NCBI GenBank assembly: GCA_017619835.1
Contig: JAFZRN010000018.1
Span: forward strand, 1-40,076
DNA from: Eubacterium sp.
GTDB taxonomy: Bacteria > Bacillota > Clostridia > Lachnospirales > Lachnospiraceae
Length of the DNA stretch: 40,076 nt
Reading direction: 5' to 3'
Below the pieces are notes generated by a model. That model was not told the DNA's origin. It was given only the letters and a program-made list of their open reading frames with translations, and made no database searches. The position numbers were made by a program, and so were the translations under genes. Shown in pieces: positions 7,665-15,137 of this stretch (positions are counted from its first letter, which is position 1; the number at the start of each line of letters is the position of its first letter).

Positions 7665-9107
7665 ATGAGATTTAGTAAAATCAAACTAACTATCGCCGCT
7701 GTAGCGCTAGCTGCTTCCTTCTCTATGTTCGGATCTGTAGCAAATGCAGAAACAATTGATAATGGAACAGTTACTACATATGTCGGTGATTCGATTTCTA
7801 AGAGTACATCAAATCTTAAAATAAACGGAAAAGCATATAAGAAGCAAAAGTCTAAGGTTAAGACTATTGTAGTTGAAAAGCATGCTCAGAATTCGATGTA
7901 TCGTACTAAAGATTATTATACAACGAGTGGTGCATATGATACTTATAGTGCTTATGCAGCAGAGAACGAAGATGAGGCATATAAGTTTTATCCCAAAGAA
8001 ACTACTTATACAATGATCTTTAAAAAAGCAGGTTCTTATAAGATAAGCGTCGAAGACTATGTTTCGGATTTTTATGACTATGAATATGATGATTATGATT
8101 ACGATAATGGTGTATACGTTTATGATATTTACAAGCTTGACATACAAACCGGATATTTGGAGGATATTACAAAGGCTTACAGGATTACCGGATATGATTA
8201 TTATGACGATGATGACTATGATATCAGCGATACTGTAACTATAAATGGAAAAACTTATCAAAGAGCAGTTGAGACTTACTATGCTGGTTTTGATGGTTCT
8301 ATTTATGCTTATGGTGATGAATTTGTTCCTGCCAAAATAAATAAATGTAGTGATGGTCGTTTCCATGTAAGATATTCTGCTAATAAACCTAGAAAGGTTA
8401 ATTATGTTACAACCTATAAAGTTCTTGCCTGTGATGCTATTATTAAATCGGTAAAGCTTGGAAAGGCAAAGCAAACTTATAGTAACAAGCATAAAGTTGG
8501 TGGATATTCATATAAAGCTACCCGTGGTAAATTCCTTACAGGAAACAGCGGAAAACTTGAAGTTACTATGGGAGACAAAAACTTTAAGCTTGGTGGAAAT
8601 ATAATTGTTGAAACATCTGATGAAAAGAGCAGAACAGTATATAACCAGGTAGGAAACAAGAAAACAGTGACCTATGGTAATTATCTGTATAATCAATTTG
8701 CAAATTATACGTATGATGATGGAAAAAAATGGGGCTATCAATATGTAGATCCGTTTAAGGCTACTACACTCCATATACCTTTTACTGTAGTATCTGATGA
8801 ATGCGGAACAACAGTATCCGGTTCAGGAGACAGCTATGTTATTACAAATTATTATCAGGAAATAATAAAAGGAAAAAAGTATAAGCATCAGACAGTATAT
8901 AATATAAATATTGTAAAAGAAACTTTTGATGACGGAAGTTTTGAGTATCAATTTAAGTATAAGTATACAGTTACTGATCCTTACTATGACTCTGCTACTA
9001 AGACAGTAAAGACAGACACTATAGTTTCAGATGATCTTACAAAAACGGCAAATGATATAACTGATTTTATGAGTTATTATCATACATATGTATTCTATAA
9101 AAACTAA
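7665..9107 (+). CDS. Secreted protein of unknown family with Asp/Tyr-rich insertion, pair 1 member B
   Basis: A 480-residue exported protein with a signal peptide (cleavage near VANA, about residue 28). An Ig-like strand KKAGSYKISVEDYVS leads into an insertion dominated by Asp and Tyr (FYDYEYDDYDYDNG, later YDYYDDDDYD; about residues 130-185). The chain then returns to the shared module at IIKSVKLGKAKQTY (about 265) through NSGKLEVTMGDKNFKLGGNIIVET. A long further beta-rich tail follows, ending HTYVFYKN. The acidic stretch could bind calcium, but no EF-hand or RTX repeat is present. By eye the gene is more AT-rich than its neighbours. AGGAGGGG sits before the ATG, and the gene ends at a strong terminator, so pair 1 is a two-gene operon. 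Function unknown. Confidence 0.75.
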   Translation: MRFSKIKLTIAAVALAASFSMFGSVANAETIDNGTVTTYVGDSISKSTSNLKINGKAYKKQKSKVKTIVVEKHAQNSMYRTKDYYTTSGAYDTYSAYAAENEDEAYKFYPKETTYTMIFKKAGSYKISVEDYVSDFYDYEYDDYDYDNGVYVYDIYKLDIQTGYLEDITKAYRITGYDYYDDDDYDISDTVTINGKTYQRAVETYYAGFDGSIYAYGDEFVPAKINKCSDGRFHVRYSANKPRKVNYVTTYKVLACDAIIKSVKLGKAKQTYSNKHKVGGYSYKATRGKFLTGNSGKLEVTMGDKNFKLGGNIIVETSDEKSRTVYNQVGNKKTVTYGNYLYNQFANYTYDDGKKWGYQYVDPFKATTLHIPFTVVSDECGTTVSGSGDSYVITNYYQEIIKGKKYKHQTVYNINIVKETFDDGSFEYQFKYKYTVTDPYYDSATKTVKTDTIVSDDLTKTANDITDFMSYYHTYVFYKN

Positions 9108-9120
9108 CTGATATTATTTG

Positions 9121-9151
9121 TTCAGCAGGCCTTGTGCCTGCTGAATTTTTT
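9121..9151 (+). terminator. Rho-independent terminator after pair 1
   Basis: A perfect 10-bp stem (9121-9130 with 9136-9145), CTTGT loop, then six T residues. It separates the two secreted-protein pairs. Confidence 0.92.
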
Positions 9152-9205
9152 ATATCAGAATTCAGATATATATATTATGTATATGTCTATTTTGCTTAAA
9201 AAACA

Positions 9206-9233
9206 TTGCTTAAATTGTGAAATGTGTTAAAAT
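9206..9233 (+). promoter_or_regulatory. Promoter of secreted-protein pair 2
   Basis: TTGCTT (9206-9211), a 16-base spacer containing TTGTGAAATGTG, and TAAAAT (9228-9233) with an extended -10 TG. It closely resembles the promoter of pair 1 in sequence and spacing, suggesting the pairs are expressed together. Confidence 0.65.
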
Positions 9234-9268
9234 ATTTTCTATCCAAATACAAAAAAGGAGGGAGAGAG

Positions 9269-10201
9269 ATGAAGTATTCTCTGAAAAAAGTATTGGCGCT
9301 TTTACTTGCAGCTGTTATCGCTATTTCCGTATTTAATGCTTCCCCTGCTGCAAATGTAGAAGCAAAGTCGACTAAGTATAAGGCCGGTGCTGTTTATGTT
9401 ACTCCGTATTCTCTTAACAGAAATGATCCTAACGAGATATGGAAGAGCGTTAACAAGATAAGAGCTACGGTTTATAACGTAAATTCAATGTGTGTTTACA
9501 AGTCAGATCTGGCTGCTATAGTTGACGTTAAGGTTAAAGGTAAGGGGCTTGCTGCTGCAGCTTCCAGCTATGTTGACAGGACCGGAGATTGCAGGATAGG
9601 ATATGTTGATTTCGAAGCTAAAAAAGCCGGAACATATACCGTATCCTTCAAGATAAGGACAACATCAGGAGCAATAACCAAGAAGTATTCATTTAAGGTA
9701 TTTGCTACCATCAGTGGTGAAACGTATAAGTCTGTTAAGTTTGGCGGACAGACAATATTCAGCAGCAGTGCAAAATTAAAGAAGGGTGTTCGTACTATCA
9801 AGAATTCAAATAATTATAAGATTTCCAAGAAGTCCGGAAGACTCTATGTAAAGCCAAACAGTGGTTATAAAATAACCGGTTTAGTTGTTGTTACATCTAA
9901 TGGGAAGAATGGTGCGCCTGTTGCCAAATCTTATAAGAATGGCGCAAATATTCAGACTTCTTCAAAGTATTCTTATAAATATTCCAGCGCAGGAAGTTCT
10001 TCACGTTCAGTTGAAAAATATACTGCGATATATATTTCATATAAGGATACCAAGATGGGAACATATGTTAAATATTCCGTAACAAAGAAGCACGGGACTC
10101 AGGAGATAAAGCGTGTATCAAAGTATGCTGACGGTTCGGTTTATACCAGCTATATCTATCCGAGCACAGGCGGCGGAAACTTTACTCTTTGGAATTTCTA
10201 A
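9269..10201 (+). CDS. Secreted protein of unknown family, pair 2 member A
   Basis: A 310-residue exported protein, a clear paralogue of the gene at 6713 with the same length. A signal peptide (1-32, cleavage near VEAK) is followed by an unassigned region. Then come an Ig-like strand AKKAGTYTVSFKI (117-129) and the shared module from YKSVKFGGQTIF (153-164) through SGRLYVKPNSGYKITGLVVV (189-208) to YTAIYISYKD (251-260). It ends in FTLWNF. The start was set at the ATG giving MKYSLKK behind AAGGAGGG; the open frame upstream (from 9224) overlaps the promoter and has no SD. The partner gene begins 18 bases downstream. No catalytic motif seen. Confidence 0.8.
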   Translation: MKYSLKKVLALLLAAVIAISVFNASPAANVEAKSTKYKAGAVYVTPYSLNRNDPNEIWKSVNKIRATVYNVNSMCVYKSDLAAIVDVKVKGKGLAAAASSYVDRTGDCRIGYVDFEAKKAGTYTVSFKIRTTSGAITKKYSFKVFATISGETYKSVKFGGQTIFSSSAKLKKGVRTIKNSNNYKISKKSGRLYVKPNSGYKITGLVVVTSNGKNGAPVAKSYKNGANIQTSSKYSYKYSSAGSSSRSVEKYTAIYISYKDTKMGTYVKYSVTKKHGTQEIKRVSKYADGSVYTSYIYPSTGGGNFTLWNF

Positions 10202-10219
10202 GGAAGGAGGAAATAAATT

Positions 10220-11092
10220 ATGACACAGTTTAAAAAATCAAAAGTATTAGCATATGCTTTAATTTTAGCTTTTGTTGTTAGTCTTTTCTCTTTCTCAAGT
10301 ATTCCGGTAGAGGCTAAGGCTAAGAAGACAAAAGTTGCAACCGTTAAGACTACTTCATCCATAGGTGGAGGAATAATATTTTACGGTGTTACCGATATCA
10401 AGGTAAAGAAGAGCAAGGGAACAAAAAAGAAAAAGATTGAGACTCACAGAAATTCTGTTAAGCTGAGAACAGGCGGATATTATACAAGTTCTTCAAATTA
10501 TAAGAGCCAGAAGAAGTATGAGAAGGCCAGAGATCAGTATAAGTATAAGACGACCTATGACTATGTTGTTTACTTCCTTAAGGCCGGAACATATACGGTT
10601 ACATATAATACTTATGTATCTTCAGAGTATAAATATGTTGACGGTAAGGGCGGATATTATGGCCCCGGAAAGATTGTTAAGCATACAGTTAAGGTTACTG
10701 TAAGTCAGCCCGGATACGGTGTAAAGTCTGTTCAGTTTGGCAAGGCGATAAATTCATATTCTGTCACTCAGAAGAAATTTAAGAAAACATCTGTATCCAA
10801 GTATAATCCTTATGTAACTTCAAGTTCTGCCAAGCTTACGGTTAATATGTTTAAAGGGTTCAAGATCCAGAAGATTGAGGTAGATATAAGGAATGCAAAC
10901 GGAGGATGGCAGACTTTTACATATAATGGAAATAATAAGACTAAGCAGGTTGTAAAGGGTGTTCCTGTTAATACCTATAAACCGGCATCTGCAGGTTCCA
11001 GTTATGCGCCTGCAACATATATTTCTGTGTATTATAAGACTCCTTCGGGAGGTACCGAATACGATTCATATAGGTTCTATTACGGCAGGTAA
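10220..11092 (+). CDS. Secreted protein of unknown family, pair 2 member B
   Basis: A 290-residue, strongly basic exported protein. A signal peptide (about 1-34, cleavage near VEAKA) precedes a lysine-rich N-terminal part and the Ig-like strand LKAGTYTVTYNTYVS. The shared module follows, beginning VKSVQFGKAINSYS (about 169), continuing SSAKLTVNMFKGFKIQKIEVDI and ending TYISVYYKTPSGG before a short tail (YRFYYGR). It lacks the acidic insertion of the pair 1 partner and is much shorter. AAGGAGG lies before the ATG; a terminator follows the stop. Function unknown. The repeated A-B organisation of the two pairs suggests duplication of a two-gene unit followed by divergence of the B members. Confidence 0.75.
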   Translation: MTQFKKSKVLAYALILAFVVSLFSFSSIPVEAKAKKTKVATVKTTSSIGGGIIFYGVTDIKVKKSKGTKKKKIETHRNSVKLRTGGYYTSSSNYKSQKKYEKARDQYKYKTTYDYVVYFLKAGTYTVTYNTYVSSEYKYVDGKGGYYGPGKIVKHTVKVTVSQPGYGVKSVQFGKAINSYSVTQKKFKKTSVSKYNPYVTSSSAKLTVNMFKGFKIQKIEVDIRNANGGWQTFTYNGNNKTKQVVKGVPVNTYKPASAGSSYAPATYISVYYKTPSGGTEYDSYRFYYGR

Positions 11093-11105
11093 ATATGCTC
11101 TTAAG

Positions 11106-11133
11106 ACGGACGGGTTTTCCCGTCCGTTTTTTT
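11106..11133 (+). terminator. Rho-independent terminator after pair 2
   Basis: A perfect 9-bp stem (11106-11114 with 11119-11127), TTTT loop, seven T residues in all at its end. Confidence 0.92.
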
Positions 11134-11134
11134 C

Positions 11135-11163
11135 TTGACGAAAAAAAGAAATTAGTGTAAATT
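11135..11163 (+). promoter_or_regulatory. Promoter of the sulfatase-fold enzyme gene
   Basis: TTGACG (11135-11140), a 17-base A-rich spacer and TAAATT (11158-11163), immediately after the preceding terminator and 70 bases before the start codon. Confidence 0.6.
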
Positions 11164-11233
11164 TTATAAGGTTACATATGTTTAACCGCTTATAAAGTTC
11201 CACCAATTTTCATGAAAGAGGTACACAAAGCAA

Positions 11234-13300
11234 ATGGAAGAGTATTCTTTGAAGACCAAATTAAAACTGGGCTTATGCTTAGCTCTGTTTTTTGTTTTTA
11301 CGGTATTCTTTTACGGCCCAATAAGTATATATCTGTCAAATGCCGACGAGCTTAAATTCGGACTCGGAATAGTAATGAAGGATGTTGCAATAGTATCGAT
11401 CGTAATGTTCATCCTGATCGCAGGCTTCAGCCTCATAGTTCCGAAAAAACTTTTCAAATGGTACATGCTGCTTCTTCTCGGCGTCGGAATAGGCTTCTAT
11501 GTTCAGGGAAATTATATAAACTATAACTACGGCGTTCTGGACGGAAAGGAGATCAACTGGTCAAAGTATACAGGCTATGGATTTATCAATACAGCTATCT
11601 GGGCTGTTTGTATTCTGGTTCCATTTATCATTTATCTTGTGATCAGGAAGAAGGGCGATGCTCTGATCAATAAGGTGGTGGTGGCTATATGTCTCTTCCT
11701 CGTAGCGATTCAGATCCCCGCATTTATTTCACAGGCAGTATCCTATAAGAAAAAGGACACCGAAGCGCTTGTGATCACCGATAATGAGATGTTTACCTAT
11801 GCTCCCGATGATAATATCGTTGTTTTCCTGCTTGACTGCATGGATGAGGTATATTATCAGGATTATCTTACGAGACATCCCGAATTTGAGGCTGAAAATC
11901 CGGGCTTTGTACATTATGATAATGCCATGGCCGGTGGAGCAAGAACCATGCTTGCAATGCCTGTATTCTACACTGGTCAGACCTATGAAAGACAGAACAG
12001 CTACAGCGATTATATAAAAGAGATTTTTAAAGGCGATGATAACCTTCTCAAGAAAATGAGTGACGCCGGATATGATGTAAGAGTATACTCTGAATCATTA
12101 TTCTTCCCGGGCTATACTTCGGAATATGTTTCAAACTTTGAAACAGTTACCGATCCTGTTACCTCGGAAAACATTTTAACAAGAAAGCTTTACAAGCTTT
12201 CACTCTTCAAGTTTGTGCCTCATTTCCTGAAGCCTAGATTCTGGATGATGACCTCAGATTTCGAGCAGGCAATGAAGAGAGATAATACTTACGAATTCAA
12301 TGATCCCCAGTTCTATGACAAATACTATCATCAGCATATGACGATAGATAAGTCTAAGAAGAAGACATTTACCGTATACCATCTGGAGGGTAACCACAGG
12401 CCGTTTGATATGGACGAAAATTGTGCCGCTATCGAAAAGTCCGCACGTAAGAAACAGATGGCCGGAGTTTTCAGGATCGTTAAGGAAATGCTTGATGAGA
12501 TGAAGGAAAAGGGAATCTATGATTCATCGACGATCCTTATCACGGCAGACCACGGCGACTTTAAGCAGTGCCAGTGGATGATGTGTATGCTTAAAGAGGC
12601 GGGGGCTGAGGGCGAGTGCAGATATTCTCACGCACCCATTTCCGCTTTTGACTATTCAATCTATCTTGCCGGACTTGCTGGTCAGACCATGACTAATAAG
12701 TACGGAGTTGATATGCTGAGTCTTGCCGAGGATGAAAAGAGAGAAAGACACTTATTCCGTAATACTACGGACAACAGTAAGCCTGTTGTTATGGAATTTG
12801 TGACAAACGATGATGTAAGCAAATATAAGAAGCTGAAAAAAGTGAACGAATATGTTGATGACGGAGAGGTGGTTCCGTACATACTCGGAGACAGACTGGG
12901 CTTCGATGCGGATGACACCGGTAACCCATATGCTGTGGAGGGCTTTGCCGATAACCACGGTTTCAGGACAAGACTGAGAGGTCCACGTGCAACCCTTGTG
13001 ATCCCATTTGCGGAGAAACCTGATAAGAAGCTGACCTGCGATATTGAGATCCACGAGCGTACAGAGCAGAGCTATGGAATGAACTGTGTCATCAAGGCCA
13101 ACGGAGTAGAAGTTTACAGAGGAGTTGCGGACGATACTATGATCGAGAAGGGTATATCCTTTGATCTTGACAAATCTATCTTCAAGGATAATACTTTGCA
13201 GCTTGACTTCGAATTCCCCGACCTTCCGGAGGAAGAAATGAATCTGGAGCTCACTCAGCGTACGACGACAATATCGATCGTTTCGATCGTAATCGAGTAA
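11234..13300 (+). CDS. Membrane-anchored sulfatase-fold (LTA-synthase-like) transferase or hydrolase
   Basis: A 688-residue membrane enzyme. About four or five hydrophobic segments lie in the first 170 residues, followed by an extracellular alkaline-phosphatase-superfamily domain. Landmarks are DDNIVVFLLDCMDE (192-205, first metal-binding Asp), AMAGGARTMLAMPVFYTG (231-248, with T238 in the place of the nucleophile), EGNHRPF (385-391) and ITADHGD (436-442, metal-binding Asp-His). A beta-rich C-terminal part of about 150 residues is unassigned. Relatives transfer phosphoglycerol or phosphoethanolamine to lipids and glycans, so modification of a wall or membrane polymer is likely; the exact substrate cannot be read. 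The ribosome site is weak (GAAAGAGG, 12 bases away). proC follows after 40 bases. Confidence 0.8.
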   Translation: MEEYSLKTKLKLGLCLALFFVFTVFFYGPISIYLSNADELKFGLGIVMKDVAIVSIVMFILIAGFSLIVPKKLFKWYMLLLLGVGIGFYVQGNYINYNYGVLDGKEINWSKYTGYGFINTAIWAVCILVPFIIYLVIRKKGDALINKVVVAICLFLVAIQIPAFISQAVSYKKKDTEALVITDNEMFTYAPDDNIVVFLLDCMDEVYYQDYLTRHPEFEAENPGFVHYDNAMAGGARTMLAMPVFYTGQTYERQNSYSDYIKEIFKGDDNLLKKMSDAGYDVRVYSESLFFPGYTSEYVSNFETVTDPVTSENILTRKLYKLSLFKFVPHFLKPRFWMMTSDFEQAMKRDNTYEFNDPQFYDKYYHQHMTIDKSKKKTFTVYHLEGNHRPFDMDENCAAIEKSARKKQMAGVFRIVKEMLDEMKEKGIYDSSTILITADHGDFKQCQWMMCMLKEAGAEGECRYSHAPISAFDYSIYLAGLAGQTMTNKYGVDMLSLAEDEKRERHLFRNTTDNSKPVVMEFVTNDDVSKYKKLKKVNEYVDDGEVVPYILGDRLGFDADDTGNPYAVEGFADNHGFRTRLRGPRATLVIPFAEKPDKKLTCDIEIHERTEQSYGMNCVIKANGVEVYRGVADDTMIEKGISFDLDKSIFKDNTLQLDFEFPDLPEEEMNLELTQRTTTISIVSIVIE

Positions 13301-13340
13301 TAACATAGCTTTAAAGATGTTTTGAAAAGGAGGCTATAAG

Positions 13341-14135
13341 ATGAAATTAGGTATCATTGGTGCCGGAAATATGGCTAGCGCCATCATCGGCGGAATCATT
13401 AATAACAAGGTGATCCCGGCTGACGAGATCATATGTTCTTCTCCTGTTGAAAGTGAAAGAACTCGCGTAAAGGAAAACTTCGGAATATCCGCAACTGCAG
13501 ATAATAAGGAAGTGGTATCGGGCTCAGAGATAATTCTTCTTGCAGTTAAGCCTCAGGTCATTCCCGTAGTTGTCGAGGAGATCAAGGATACGGTAAAGGC
13601 TGATCAGCTCATAATATCTATCGTTGCCGGAAAATCTATCGACTGGTACAGGCAGGCATTCGGAAAAGAGATTAAGCTTATCAGGACAATGCCCAACACA
13701 CCTGCCCTGGTAGGTGAAGGCATGACCGGAATCAGCCCCAATGCAAATGTCGGCGACGAAGATATCCAGAATGCTCTCGCTATCTTCTCATCCTTCGGAA
13801 AGGCAGAGGTTGTTCCGGAAAAGCTGATGGACAGTGTCGTTGCAGTATCAGGCAGCTCACCTGCATACGTATTCATGATGATAGAAGCTATGGCAGACGG
13901 AGCGGTCAAGCTCGGAATGCCCAGAGCACAGGCCTACAAATTCGCCGCTCAGGCAGTTCTCGGAAGTGCCAAGATGGTACTTGAGACCGGAAAGCACCCG
14001 GGAGAGCTTAAGGATATGGTATGCTCACCTGCGGGAACCACGATAGAAGCAGTAAGGGTTCTCGAGGAAGCCGGCTTCAGGGCAAGCCTCATAGATGCAA
14101 TGGAAGCCTGCGCCGAAATCTCAAGAAGCCTCTAA
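13341..14135 (+). CDS. proC: Pyrroline-5-carboxylate reductase
   Basis: Reduces 1-pyrroline-5-carboxylate to L-proline with NAD(P)H. The 264 residues start with the dinucleotide-binding loop GIIGAGNMASAI. They contain AVKPQV, the RTMPNTPALVGEGMTG segment, and the C-terminal helical dimer domain with AVSGSSPAYVF and the PROSITE-type end DMVCSPAGTTIEAVRVLEEAGFRA, split here only by normal spacing. AAGGAGG lies before the ATG. It probably reads from the sulfatase gene promoter and is closed by a terminator at 14167. Confidence 0.95.
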   Translation: MKLGIIGAGNMASAIIGGIINNKVIPADEIICSSPVESERTRVKENFGISATADNKEVVSGSEIILLAVKPQVIPVVVEEIKDTVKADQLIISIVAGKSIDWYRQAFGKEIKLIRTMPNTPALVGEGMTGISPNANVGDEDIQNALAIFSSFGKAEVVPEKLMDSVVAVSGSSPAYVFMMIEAMADGAVKLGMPRAQAYKFAAQAVLGSAKMVLETGKHPGELKDMVCSPAGTTIEAVRVLEEAGFRASLIDAMEACAEISRSL

Positions 14136-14166
14136 AATATCCAAATCATTTTAAACAAAATGTACC

Positions 14167-14206
14167 ACTACCCATGTTTTCTCCTTGAAATATGGGTAGT
14201 TTTTTT
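14167..14206 (+). terminator. Rho-independent terminator of proC
   Basis: A perfect 9-bp stem (14167-14175 with 14192-14200) with a 16-base loop and a run of seven T residues. Confidence 0.85.
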
Positions 14207-14252
14207 GTAACATTTTTGTAATGGTGCCTGACCCCATTACAAAAGTGTTACA
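14206..14252 (+). repeat. Nested palindrome with GGTGCCTGACCCC core
   Basis: An outer stem (14206-14212 with 14246-14252) and an inner nine-base stem (14216-14224 with 14234-14242) enclose the core. The inner part resembles the palindrome at 6541. The element stops only four bases before the first possible start codon of the next gene, so it may also influence that gene's translation. Confidence 0.55.
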
Positions 14253-14255
14253 AAG

Positions 14256-15107
14256 ATGAGGATGAGTATGCTGAGATATGAGGATATAAACCAGATATCG
14301 GATGGAAAGATATATGCGGCTGATGATATGGTGCCGGCCGGGACCAACGGCTGCGCGGGCTGCAGCAGGTGCTGTGAGTCGGATATGGGTAATACCATCG
14401 TGCTTACACCCTACGATATGTACGAGCTGACGAAGGCAACGGATAAGACCTTTGACGAGCTCCTGACCGAGTTTAAGATCGAGCTTTCGATGATGGATGG
14501 GATCATCCTTCCCAATCTCAAGATGGACGAGGGCTGCGGCTTTCTTAAGGACGGGCGCTGCACTATCCATGCCCACCGCCCTGGTATCTGCAGGCTTTTT
14601 CCTCTCGGCAGGATCTACTATGACAGCCTGAAGGATCCCTCGAAGGATAAGAAGGACGGCTTCGGCTACTTTCTTCAGACCGGCGAATGTCCCGTGCCTG
14701 ATAAGTCCGATGTAAAGGTCAGCGACTGGCTCGGGATAGAAAACCTTGACCGGAACACCGCCTTTATCAACAAGTGGCATAACTTCCTTAAATTCGAAAA
14801 AAGAAAAGTGGGCGAAGTAAGGTCCCGTGCCGAAAATGAGATCAAACGCCTCAGCACCATAAGTGAGACTGACCTCGAGGTCTACGCAGGCATCATCGGC
14901 GAAAAGGAGATCTACGACGAAAAGGGCTTCAAAGCATATAAAAAGGAAAAACAGGATCAGCAGAAGGAAACTTCTGACGAAAAGGTTAAAGGAATAATAA
15001 AAACAGTTATTGCATACTTTTATCTGGACAAGTATGATATAGAGAGTGACTTTTATCAGCAATTTGATGAGCGTATGAAAAAATGTCTCGCAGCGCTGCG
15101 AAAATAA
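14256..15107 (+). CDS. YkgJ-type cysteine-cluster protein (Fe-S or zinc binding)
   Basis: A 283-residue cytoplasmic protein with the CxxCxxCC signature near the N-terminus (C33, C36, C39, C40) and CGFLKDGRCTIHAHRPGICRLFP (C94, C102, C112), the pattern of the YkgJ/CxxCxxCC family. Relatives bind zinc or an iron-sulfur cluster; their reaction is mostly unknown. The C-terminal 100 residues are Lys/Glu-rich and likely helical. Three in-frame Met codons compete as start (14256, 14262, 14268). The one at 14268 (MLRYEDINQ) has GAGG at a better distance, so the first four residues given here may not be translated. mnmA begins 30 bases downstream. Confidence 0.8.
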   Translation: MRMSMLRYEDINQISDGKIYAADDMVPAGTNGCAGCSRCCESDMGNTIVLTPYDMYELTKATDKTFDELLTEFKIELSMMDGIILPNLKMDEGCGFLKDGRCTIHAHRPGICRLFPLGRIYYDSLKDPSKDKKDGFGYFLQTGECPVPDKSDVKVSDWLGIENLDRNTAFINKWHNFLKFEKRKVGEVRSRAENEIKRLSTISETDLEVYAGIIGEKEIYDEKGFKAYKKEKQDQQKETSDEKVKGIIKTVIAYFYLDKYDIESDFYQQFDERMKKCLAALRK

Positions 15108-15137
15108 ACGACCCCAAAGTATTACAAGAGGAAACAG

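Noticed and set aside
7809-8492. Minus-strand frame of 227 codons rich in Ile
   Set aside because: It is the mirror of the Asp/Tyr-rich part of the secreted protein at 7665; GAT/TAT codons read backwards give ATC/ATA, which explains the Ile bias.
9224-9268. Upstream start (MLKYFLSKYKKGGRE) for the secreted protein at 9269
   Set aside because: It overlaps the -10 box and has no ribosome site, and it would place 15 residues before a well-formed signal peptide.
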